Shown here piece by piece: positions 1 through 7,361 of a DNA stretch of 64,000 bases. Each line of letters starts with the position of its first letter. The first letter of the stretch is position 1. The notes beneath the pieces are model-generated. The model searched no databases and had not been told where the DNA came from. It was given only the letters and a program-made list of their open reading frames with translations. The stretch is from an uncultured Alphaproteobacteria bacterium (lineage in GTDB: Bacteria; Pseudomonadota; Alphaproteobacteria; RF32; CAG-239), in NCBI GenBank assembly GCA_904501925.1, contig CAJGCO010000001.1, positions 1 to 64,000 of the forward strand. Reading direction: 5' to 3'. Both the position numbers and the translations under genes were made by a program.

Positions 1-333
1 CTTAAGAGCCCAACAAAGCTTTTCAAGTTTTTGTTACTTGACCGTCCCTGCTGGTGAATGGGTTTATATATCCACCTTTTTCAGAAGTCAATACTTTTTT
101 TTAAAAAAATTCAAAAAATTTAAACTTTTTTTTATCACTCTTACCAAACCCCTGTTTTTACTCATTTTAAAAATATTCACATGTTTGGGATGGATATATA
201 AAGAGTTTTGTTTATTAAAATAAGGCATTGCTGTAGCGTATATAATATATATAGTATAATAATAATATATATCTTGTTTTATATTTATTAACTTATCTCT
301 GTTATAAAGCCTAAAAAATGGAGATTAAAAACA
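1..333. other. Non-coding left edge and AT-rich leader
   Basis: I can support no gene here. The first 80 bases are less AT-rich and could fold: CAAGT at 24-28 pairs with ACTTG at 36-40, and GGTGAAT at 53-59 pairs with ATCCACC at 70-76 with one mismatch. The rest is T-rich, and 240-275 holds several TATAAT-like words that may serve the lipoprotein gene at 334, though no good -35 is visible. A 61-codon open frame at 38-223 has no Shine-Dalgarno and reads as translated poly-A/T, so it is not called. Confidence 0.5.
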
Positions 334-768
334 ATGAAAAACATATACGCACTAATAATATTGCTTTTATTTACAACAGCTTGCGCTAAAGAACCAAAAA
401 TGCTGTATGGAACAGATGGAAGAGAAATACCGATGGCTTTTCAAAACTTTCCGGATATACCTTTTCCTGACGACTCCTATTTATCGTTAGAAGACTCCAG
501 AACAATGGGAAATGGAGAAAACTGGATTGGAAATGTTTGCTTTTCTTCTGGTCACAATGCTGGACGTATTTTTGATTTCTTCGTTTCAGAAATGCCTAAA
601 AAAGGATGGGTTGAAATAGCTGTTGTTAGAGCAGACATATCTCAAATGACATATATAAAAAATGGCAGGGCGATTCAAATACTTATCCAAACAGAAGGCA
701 GAGACTCGGCCTATGTTACAGTTACGGCCATACCGAATCAAGCAAGTATTAGAGCTATTGAGAATTAA
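334..768 (+). CDS. Small lipoprotein, 'DIP...FF..EMP..GW' type
   Basis: The product is a 144-residue predicted lipoprotein. A short charged start (MKN), a hydrophobic stretch and a lipobox TTAC put the lipidated cysteine at about residue 17. The mature part has a FPDIPFPDD motif, then FFVSEMPKKGW, then a strand-rich end (TYIKNGRAIQILIQT). The same order (FEDIP, FYKESLSQMGW, ISFYREN) occurs in the secreted protein at 47414-47779, so the two look like distant relatives. It is the first gene of the block leading into the VirB6 array, 11 bases before the next gene, so a small envelope or VirB7-like role is conceivable but not shown. The function is unknown. Confidence 0.7.
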   Translation: MKNIYALIILLLFTTACAKEPKMLYGTDGREIPMAFQNFPDIPFPDDSYLSLEDSRTMGNGENWIGNVCFSSGHNAGRIFDFFVSEMPKKGWVEIAVVRADISQMTYIKNGRAIQILIQTEGRDSAYVTVTAIPNQASIRAIEN

Positions 769-779
769 GGGGATTTTAT

Positions 780-1610
780 ATGAATTTTGACTTTTTTACA
801 TTTGGGGGAGCTTTATTTTGGGAAGATGTATTCTTTTATCAGAAATGGAGAATCCAAAGACATTGTATAACAAAGAAATATAGACTCCTTGATTCTTGGG
901 ACATAAGAAGAGCTAGTGGAACATTTGAAAAATGTCGCAAAACATTTATTGAGTATATGGAAAGTTACGAAATAACTAAACAGCCTAATCGAATGATTAT
1001 ATTATTACATGGTTATGGAGAAGGAAAAAATATATTTAAGAATCTATGGAGAAAATTTGTACTTACTAATGTGAGTGTTGCTTCTATTAATTATCCATCA
1101 CTATTTAGAAGCTCTAGAGAATCGGCTTTACAATTATTGTTTTTTCTAAACCATATGGAAGGCATTGAAGAAGTTTCTTTTGTGACAAAAGGTGCTGGAA
1201 ATCTAATTTTAGAACAAGCGTTAAATATGCCTATTGAATATCAAACATTTACAACAACAACAAATATTAAAAACATTGTTGAGATAAATCCTATTATCAA
1301 AGAATGTTTTTGGTGTGAGATGATTAGCAAAATAAAAATTTTTAATTTTATATTTGGGCCAATGATTAATGATATGACTAAGCAGAATCTAAAAAACTCA
1401 GCTGGTATACCTTTGCAATTAAATCATATTAGAATCTACTGCGAATCCAGAGGTTATAGATTTTTTGCAAAATTATTTGGATTTAGTAGAACTGATACTC
1501 CTAATAATAAGAAGAATAATCTAAACATAAAAACAAATAGTTTTAAAACGTTAAATAGTCAGGAATTGCTTAATTTTGTTGTTAAATTTATAAATAACGG
1601 AAAAATTTAA
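780..1610 (+). CDS. Alpha/beta-hydrolase-like protein, nucleophile apparently lost
   Basis: The product has 276 residues and no signal peptide. Residues about 70-80 read RMIILLHGYGEG, the strand plus oxyanion HG motif of alpha/beta-hydrolases, and a helix and SINYPS follow as in that fold. At about residue 134, where the nucleophile elbow GxSxG is expected, the sequence is VTKGAGN with glycine instead of serine. I infer a degenerate or non-catalytic member. The gene starts after a good AGGGGA ribosome site 11 bases behind the lipoprotein, so the two are probably co-transcribed. Both N- and C-terminal parts outside the core are unlike anything I recognise. Confidence 0.55.
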   Translation: MNFDFFTFGGALFWEDVFFYQKWRIQRHCITKKYRLLDSWDIRRASGTFEKCRKTFIEYMESYEITKQPNRMIILLHGYGEGKNIFKNLWRKFVLTNVSVASINYPSLFRSSRESALQLLFFLNHMEGIEEVSFVTKGAGNLILEQALNMPIEYQTFTTTTNIKNIVEINPIIKECFWCEMISKIKIFNFIFGPMINDMTKQNLKNSAGIPLQLNHIRIYCESRGYRFFAKLFGFSRTDTPNNKKNNLNIKTNSFKTLNSQELLNFVVKFINNGKI

Positions 1611-1641
1611 CAATATTGTAACAATTCTTTTGTATTTTTTA

Positions 1642-1650
1642 TGTTATAAT
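1642..1650 (+). promoter_or_regulatory. Extended -10 promoter for the VirB6 operon
   Basis: TGTTATAAT matches the extended -10 consensus TGnTATAAT. It lies 31 bases before the start of the small membrane gene at 1682. No convincing -35 stands at 17 bases, which is usual for extended -10 promoters. It would drive the small membrane protein and the five VirB6 genes. Confidence 0.5.
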
Positions 1651-1681
1651 ACGTTAGTTTATAGAACCACTGAGGCGCACT

Positions 1682-1879
1682 ATGAAATCTATTTTGGGTA
1701 CAATTATTATTTTTTTTGGAATTTATATCATATTGTATTTTGATATATTTGGATTTTTTGCGCAGACTTGGGTGTTTTATATTGCGCTTGGTTTAGCTTT
1801 ATTTATGTTGCTTTTGGCTTTTGTTGTTTTAAGAAAGCCATTAAAAAAGAAAGGAGGTCAAAATGATAAAAATAATTAA
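1682..1879 (+). CDS. Small two-helix membrane protein
   Basis: The product has 65 residues with two hydrophobic segments (about 5-25 and 28-52) joined by a short loop, and a basic, polar tail (RKPLKKKGGQ). Its 3' end overlaps the first VirB6 gene by 17 bases and contains that gene's strong AGGAGG ribosome site, so translation of the two is probably coupled. It is shorter than a usual VirB3 and shows no VirB3 signature. I see it only as a small inner-membrane protein at the head of the VirB6 operon. The function is unknown. Confidence 0.6.
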   Translation: MKSILGTIIIFFGIYIILYFDIFGFFAQTWVFYIALGLALFMLLLAFVVLRKPLKKKGGQNDKNN

Positions 1880-3179
1880 GACCCTTTTCTGTATTCTTTT
1901 AATAGTGTTTGCATTTCCAGCATTTGCAGATTGCCCTACGATTCAAGATTATATAAATGAAGGTGTGGGAGATAATTTTTTATTACAGGGTACATTTGAG
2001 AAAATAGCTAGCATATCTTCAACTGTTGCAGAAAAAACTTGGGAAGCTTTTTCTTTACCATTACGAACAGTTTTATCAATTGCAATGGGTATATATTTTG
2101 CAGTATATACATTAAAAAATATTGGTTCTTTTTCTAAACAAGATGTTGCTTCATATTTATCAAAAGAAAAAACTGGTATTATAAACATTGGTGTAAAAGT
2201 TGGTGTTGTAATGTTTTTATTAACCGATGTAGGTAATTCTTTTTTATATGGCAATCTGATTATTCCTGTAATTAATACTTGTATGATGATTGGAATTAAT
2301 TTTATATCAGGAGGCGGAAGTGGTGAGCTTGATACTATAATGAATTCATCTCCTAATAATGTTAGAGGATTATTTTCATCTGTTATTAAGTTGGTAGGTG
2401 CTTTTAATGAAAAGAGCTATACTGTAGTTGCTTTGGGAAAGGAACTTATTTGTTTGGCTTGGAGACCTAGTAATATATTCTTAAAAGAATGGGCTTTGAT
2501 TCCTTTTGGTTTACTAATTTATGTTATGGGGTGGATGATTTGTATTGGGCTAGCGTTCTATTTATTAGATGTTATGATTAGGCTCGGTGTTGGTTGTATG
2601 GTATTACCTTTTGCTGTTGCTTGTGGCATATATAAGCCTACGACTGTTTATACTAATAAAACATGGGGATTATTTATGAATGTTGCATTTAACTTTGTTT
2701 TATTGGGAATGGTTGTTAGTATTATATTGGAATTGATTGCATCAGCAATGGGGGGAAATGATAATTCTGCACTTATGCAGAAAATATTGAATGATGGTTT
2801 ACTTAGTGAAGATGAGACAGAATCATTAGCTGAAGGACTTAGCTTTAAGCGATTTATTTTGATTACAATGTGCTGTATGGTTGGATTTAAGATATTTAGT
2901 GAAATTGAAAAACTTGTTGATAGAATATCTGAAACTTCTAGTGTTGGAAAAGGTGGGCAACAAGCTGGTGCTATGGTTGGAAAACAAGCTAAGGGTGTTC
3001 TAAGACAAGGTGGAAATTTTGCAAAAGCTGCTGGTAAAGTTGCGGCAAAAGATGCAGCAAAAAATAGTAAACAAATGGGTGATAAATTAAGACATACTAA
3101 GGTTGGTAGAGCTGTTGAAAAAGGATTAAGAAATGTAAAAGCTGCAGCACTTAAATTCCAAAGACGAATGGGACTTTAA
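1863..3179 (+). CDS. VirB6/TrbL-family T4SS membrane protein, copy 1
   Basis: The product has 438 residues. A cleavable-looking signal peptide ends AFA before DCPTIQDYINEG. About seven transmembrane segments follow. Two landmarks are shared with the next four genes: LKNIGSF near residue 82, and a membrane segment ending MVLPFAVACG near residue 245 preceded by an aspartate (LLDVMIRL). ALGKELIC is shared with copy 2. The soluble tail (about 360-438) is lysine- and alanine-rich. VirB6 proteins form the inner-membrane channel of T4SSs. Start chosen from AGGAGG seven bases upstream. It is followed after 13 bases by copy 2. Confidence 0.85.
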   Translation: MIKIIKTLFCILLIVFAFPAFADCPTIQDYINEGVGDNFLLQGTFEKIASISSTVAEKTWEAFSLPLRTVLSIAMGIYFAVYTLKNIGSFSKQDVASYLSKEKTGIINIGVKVGVVMFLLTDVGNSFLYGNLIIPVINTCMMIGINFISGGGSGELDTIMNSSPNNVRGLFSSVIKLVGAFNEKSYTVVALGKELICLAWRPSNIFLKEWALIPFGLLIYVMGWMICIGLAFYLLDVMIRLGVGCMVLPFAVACGIYKPTTVYTNKTWGLFMNVAFNFVLLGMVVSIILELIASAMGGNDNSALMQKILNDGLLSEDETESLAEGLSFKRFILITMCCMVGFKIFSEIEKLVDRISETSSVGKGGQQAGAMVGKQAKGVLRQGGNFAKAAGKVAAKDAAKNSKQMGDKLRHTKVGRAVEKGLRNVKAAALKFQRRMGL

Positions 3180-3192
3180 TAGGAGTTTTATT

Positions 3193-4623
3193 ATGAGAAA
3201 AGTATTTGACATAATAAAAAAATTAAAAAGAAGTATAAACATGCTTCTTCTCCTTGGGTGTGTTTTGATGTTGTCTTCTTGTGGTGATGGGTGCCCTACT
3301 GTTGCAGAATATTTACAAGAAGGTACTGGAGAAGCAAACTGTTTCTTTTGTGTTTTCTTTAAAGTAATAACATCTGCTGCAACATCTGCTGCAAATAAAT
3401 CTTGGAGTACATTTGCTAAAGATTTATCTGAAGTTGTGATGATTGGAACTGTTTTGTATGTAGCATTTTTTACACTAAAAGGGGTTGGATCTTTTGGTAG
3501 TTTAAATTTGGGAACATATTTAAGTGATGATAAAAAAGGTATTATTCCTCTTTGCTTTAAAATGGCTGTGATTTGCGCCTTATTACTAGATACTGAGCAG
3601 TTTTTTATAAAAAATATTTTAATTCCAATGTTTATGGCTGGGCTAGAAATTGGTGGAGAGCTTGCTAGTGGAAGTAGTAATTTTACAATCAATACATCAG
3701 CTGTGTCTAATGTTAGTGGTGGTTGGGGAAGCTTTTTCGAGGTAATAAATAATATTGTACTAGCTGTTAATGATGCTATTTATTTTGTAGTGGCTTTAGG
3801 TAAAGCAATTACATGTTTTGCATCAACAGGTTTCTTTATTATTGAATGGGATTTGTTGATGATGATATATGGTACATTCCTATATGTATACGGATGGTTT
3901 TTACTTGTGGCTATTTCATTTTATATTGTGGATATCCTTTTAACTCTTACATTTGGAGCTGTATTATTACCATTTGGAATTGCATGCTTTGTATCTGATA
4001 AAACAAAAAGCTACTCTAAACAGATTTGGCAATTATTCTTATCTTCATTCTTTAGTTTTATTATGCTTGGGGTGATTATTGGACTTGCAGTTCAAATCAT
4101 TGAAGTAGGTATGGGTAAAACTAGTGATGGAAATAGTGCAGTAAATAGTTTTCTAACTGACTTCAACAAACGTTTTAATGAGGATGATATTGAAACATTA
4201 GGTAATGAGCTAATGCAAACTGGAGGTTTCTTCTTAACCTTTGTGGGGTTGATGATGGTTGGAGCATTAGTTGAACAAGTTGATACTTTGGTACAAAAGA
4301 TTTCTGGAGGTGCAGGAGCTGCATCAAGTGCAGGCCAAACTATTGGACAAGCGGCAACAAAAGCATCTATTAAAACAGCTAAGCATGTAGGTGGTTATGC
4401 AGGAGATGCTGTTAAAGCTGGAACAAAGCAAGCATGGAATAGTCAAAATTCTAAACGTATTAGAAGTAGATTAGCAATGCATGTAAAGAATAAAACAGGT
4501 TTAGACTTAACAAAATTAAATACAACAAGTGTTGCTGAGAGATTTAGAAGGTTCCAAGGTAAAATGTTTGGTATTGGAAAATATGGACATGAATATTGGG
4601 GCAGAAAGATTTTGGATGACTAG
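3193..4623 (+). CDS. VirB6/TrbL-family protein, copy 2, lipoprotein-type N-terminus
   Basis: The product has 476 residues. The N-terminus is basic (MRKVFDIIKKLKRS), then hydrophobic, then has a lipobox LSSC at about residue 30, predicting a lipid-anchored mature end, which is unusual for VirB6. Next come CPTVAEYLQEG, close to CPTIQDYINEG of copy 1, and a C-x(2)-C pair (CFFC). Shared landmarks are LKGVGSF near 94, ALGKAITC, and VLLPFGIACF near 255 after IVDILLTL. The polar tail of about 100 residues is alanine/lysine-rich. The closest relative in the array by eye is copy 1, suggesting that these two duplicated most recently. A good AGGAG site precedes the start. Confidence 0.85.
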   Translation: MRKVFDIIKKLKRSINMLLLLGCVLMLSSCGDGCPTVAEYLQEGTGEANCFFCVFFKVITSAATSAANKSWSTFAKDLSEVVMIGTVLYVAFFTLKGVGSFGSLNLGTYLSDDKKGIIPLCFKMAVICALLLDTEQFFIKNILIPMFMAGLEIGGELASGSSNFTINTSAVSNVSGGWGSFFEVINNIVLAVNDAIYFVVALGKAITCFASTGFFIIEWDLLMMIYGTFLYVYGWFLLVAISFYIVDILLTLTFGAVLLPFGIACFVSDKTKSYSKQIWQLFLSSFFSFIMLGVIIGLAVQIIEVGMGKTSDGNSAVNSFLTDFNKRFNEDDIETLGNELMQTGGFFLTFVGLMMVGALVEQVDTLVQKISGGAGAASSAGQTIGQAATKASIKTAKHVGGYAGDAVKAGTKQAWNSQNSKRIRSRLAMHVKNKTGLDLTKLNTTSVAERFRRFQGKMFGIGKYGHEYWGRKILDD

Positions 4624-4632
4624 GAGGAAGGT

Positions 4633-5919
4633 ATGTGGTGTAGAGCATTAAAAAATTGTAACCTAATTAAGACTATATGCAAGTTTGTTATGGTTATACT
4701 TGTTTTTGCTCTTACTGGATGTGAGGGGGAAGCTAGTAGTGGTAAAGATTCATATGATAATACTGCAGCATGTTGGCAAACTTACATTTTAAATGCCACA
4801 TTAAGGATTATTGATCAATTATTTACAGACTCAGCTAGTAAAGTTGTAAATGGTGGTCCAACTGTTATATTGATTGGTTTTTCTGTTTGGATGGCATTTA
4901 AGCTATTAAAAGTTTTATCATCTTTTAAGGAAGAGAGTATTGGCGAAGTTTGGACAGAGATTGGTCATAAATTGTTTTTATGCTCTTTCTGTGCGTGGGG
5001 AGTGTATTCCGTTGCAAATGTTAAAGAGATAGTAGATATATATGTTATACCTGTTTATAATGCTCTTTTAGAACTTTCTTCTCGTACGCTTGATATGAAA
5101 AGCGAAACAATACAATTACCTGCTAATATTGGTAGTATTAGCTATTCTGGGCAGGTGCAACCAACTTGTACAGCTGTTATGGATGCTAATAGTATAAAAA
5201 ACAGTATTTCTCCAATGGCATCTTGTTTGATTTGTAATATTGGAGCTAGACTAAATGCTGGTGTTAAAGTTGGATTATTTTTGATTAGTAATGGTAGTAT
5301 TGCTGGAGTTATTGTTGGAGCTATTATCTCTTTATGTTTCTTTCTTGCTAAATTAGGTTTTGTTTTATATTTGGTTGATGCTTTATTTAGAATAAATTTT
5401 GCAGTTGTTTTAATACCTATTTTCATTATGGGAATACCTTTTCCATATACTAGAAAATGGAGTTTGCATACGTTTTTAATGTTTATTAATTCATCTGGTG
5501 CGATGTTATTTATGGGGTTACTGGTTAGTATTTGTGTTGGTACTTTACAACAGATATTAAGATATATTGGACCACAGCTTGATGCGGGAAATACTGATGG
5601 TATGGGGCCTGTAATGATGGCTATATTGATGATTGCAATCCTATTATTTAATGTTCCAGGATTTGCTATTTCATTGGCTGATAAATTTGTTGAGGGTGGT
5701 GGTTCAACTGAAGCTATGAAAAAAATATCTAAATTTGTTATAGATCTGGCTAAAAAAGTTGGTTATGCAGCACTTAGTTATGTAACACAAGGTGCAACAC
5801 AAGAAGTTACTGATGCTTTGCAGGAATATGAGCGCATTCGTGAGATTCATGACACAGCAAAGCAGAAATTAAGTCAAGTTAGAAATAAATTAAATGATAT
5901 TGCGGGGTACAATGGTTAG
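4633..5919 (+). CDS. VirB6/TrbL-family protein, copy 3, lipoprotein-type N-terminus
   Basis: The product has 428 residues. The signal segment ends in a lipobox LTGC at about residue 30, so this copy is also a predicted lipoprotein. The LK.hxSF landmark is present as LKVLSSF near residue 92, and the aspartate plus proline membrane segment as LVDALFRINFAVVLIPIF near 250. A cysteine-bearing loop (CLICNIG) precedes the central membrane helices. The C-terminal tail is short and helical (QEYERIREIHDTAKQ), unlike the lysine/alanine tails of copies 1 and 2. Ribosome site AGGAAGG. The stop overlaps the start of copy 4 by eight bases. Confidence 0.83.
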   Translation: MWCRALKNCNLIKTICKFVMVILVFALTGCEGEASSGKDSYDNTAACWQTYILNATLRIIDQLFTDSASKVVNGGPTVILIGFSVWMAFKLLKVLSSFKEESIGEVWTEIGHKLFLCSFCAWGVYSVANVKEIVDIYVIPVYNALLELSSRTLDMKSETIQLPANIGSISYSGQVQPTCTAVMDANSIKNSISPMASCLICNIGARLNAGVKVGLFLISNGSIAGVIVGAIISLCFFLAKLGFVLYLVDALFRINFAVVLIPIFIMGIPFPYTRKWSLHTFLMFINSSGAMLFMGLLVSICVGTLQQILRYIGPQLDAGNTDGMGPVMMAILMIAILLFNVPGFAISLADKFVEGGGSTEAMKKISKFVIDLAKKVGYAALSYVTQGATQEVTDALQEYERIREIHDTAKQKLSQVRNKLNDIAGYNG

Positions 5920-7351
5920 GTTAATATTACATAGGCTCTTTAGCTCTTTACTTCGTAACAAATGGCTTATATTTGTTTGTGTATTAGCTATTATTTCTTT
6001 AATATCAGGTAGTAGTTTTGCTAGCGAGTATGATACTTATTGTAAATATAGTGTAATAAATAATAAGTATTTAAATGCTGGATGTTGGTCTTGTGATGTT
6101 GTTGGTATTTTAATGTCTGGTGGTGTTGGTGCGGTTAATGTATTATACCCAGCATTACGCGACTTTGGTAAAGTTGTTTTAAATTATGGGGCTGTTATAT
6201 GGATTGCATGTTTTATGCTAAAAACATTAGGCTCTTTTGCTGCTCAAGATGCATCTAAACTTATTGATGGAATTGTGCAATTTATGTTTAAGTGGGCGCT
6301 TGCTTATGTTGTTGTAGCTGGCGGGTTAGATGTTATTGTTAAATGGGTTGTATTTCCATTGTTAAGTATTGGATTTGATATTGGCTCAAAATTTTCTGAA
6401 TTAGCCTCTATTGGTGGAGCAACAGATGCTGATGCTGTTTCTTCAAAATCGTTATTTGGAGGACTTTCATTTACAACTATGGCTAGAGATGCGGCTACAT
6501 TTGATTTTAAATTTAATCAAACTTTGTATGATTTGATAATAAATGTAAGACAAATTGCTCTTACAATTAATAATGCTGCTTCGCAAATGCAAAAATTTGG
6601 TGATTTATTAAACTGCGCATCGTTACATGGTAAAGTTGCTGAATGGTCTGTTGAATTTTTGGGAATTACACTATTTTCTATGATTGTTATTGCTCCTTTA
6701 TTGTGGTTAGCGTCTATTGTATTTATTTGTATTGGCTTTATTATATCCATTGCTGCATCTTTTTATATGTTTGACATTGCATTTAACTTGTGTGTATCAA
6801 TTGCTTTATTACCTTTGGCTATTTCTTTATGGCCATTTGCTTGGACACGAGGTAAATTGAAAAAAGTTATTGATAGTATTGTTTACTATGTTGGTGTATT
6901 CATGTTTTTACCTTTGGGTATATTGGTTGCCAATACTCTTGTAGTTTCTGTGGTACAAGAAATTACAGGCAGTGGTGATTTGGAGCAATTATTTCAAAGT
7001 GATAATTCTGATTTATTGGGCGAAAAATTAGGTATTATTACCCTCGGTTTCTTAAAAGTATTACTAACATATTTGGTAGCATTTAAAATTATTCCATTGT
7101 TTGCCAATGAATTTTGTAATCACTTTTTTGGATCTGCGTTACTTGGAAACCCTATTAGCGATGAAATAACAGCAAGGTTACAACAAGTTAAAAAAGCTAC
7201 CGTTGATAGAGTTGGGAAATATTCAAAAGATGTGGCTAAACACCAAGTAGGTAAATCTATTCAAAAAATGGGAAATGAAAATGGTAACTTTATGCAAAAA
7301 ACTATAGCTCAATTTGGTAAAGATATGGCAGACACAAGGAAGAAGAAGTAG
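5912..7351 (+). CDS. VirB6/TrbL-family protein, copy 4
   Basis: The product has 479 residues from the ATG at 5912. That start is preferred over the ATG at 5894 because GGGG lies just upstream and it gives a neat eight-base overlap with copy 3. A long basic plus hydrophobic signal segment ends SSFA before SEYDTYC. Landmarks: CWSC near residue 55, LKTLGSF near 103, and a long loop (about 160-230) before the membrane core. Then MFDIAFNL..IALLPLAISLWP lies near 298, with proline and tryptophan distinct from the other copies. The tail is basic. Role as a T4SS inner-membrane channel subunit is inferred from the family. Confidence 0.83.
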   Translation: MVRLILHRLFSSLLRNKWLIFVCVLAIISLISGSSFASEYDTYCKYSVINNKYLNAGCWSCDVVGILMSGGVGAVNVLYPALRDFGKVVLNYGAVIWIACFMLKTLGSFAAQDASKLIDGIVQFMFKWALAYVVVAGGLDVIVKWVVFPLLSIGFDIGSKFSELASIGGATDADAVSSKSLFGGLSFTTMARDAATFDFKFNQTLYDLIINVRQIALTINNAASQMQKFGDLLNCASLHGKVAEWSVEFLGITLFSMIVIAPLLWLASIVFICIGFIISIAASFYMFDIAFNLCVSIALLPLAISLWPFAWTRGKLKKVIDSIVYYVGVFMFLPLGILVANTLVVSVVQEITGSGDLEQLFQSDNSDLLGEKLGIITLGFLKVLLTYLVAFKIIPLFANEFCNHFFGSALLGNPISDEITARLQQVKKATVDRVGKYSKDVAKHQVGKSIQKMGNENGNFMQKTIAQFGKDMADTRKKK

Positions 7352-7361
7352 GAGATGCGAC

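Noticed and set aside
38..223. 61-codon open frame at the left edge
   Set aside because: No ribosome site, composition of translated poly-A/T, and no recognisable family.
3126..3692. 188-codon minus-strand frame opposite VirB6 copy 2
   Set aside because: Antisense to a well-supported membrane protein gene. Its leucine/isoleucine/serine content is that of an antisense shadow.
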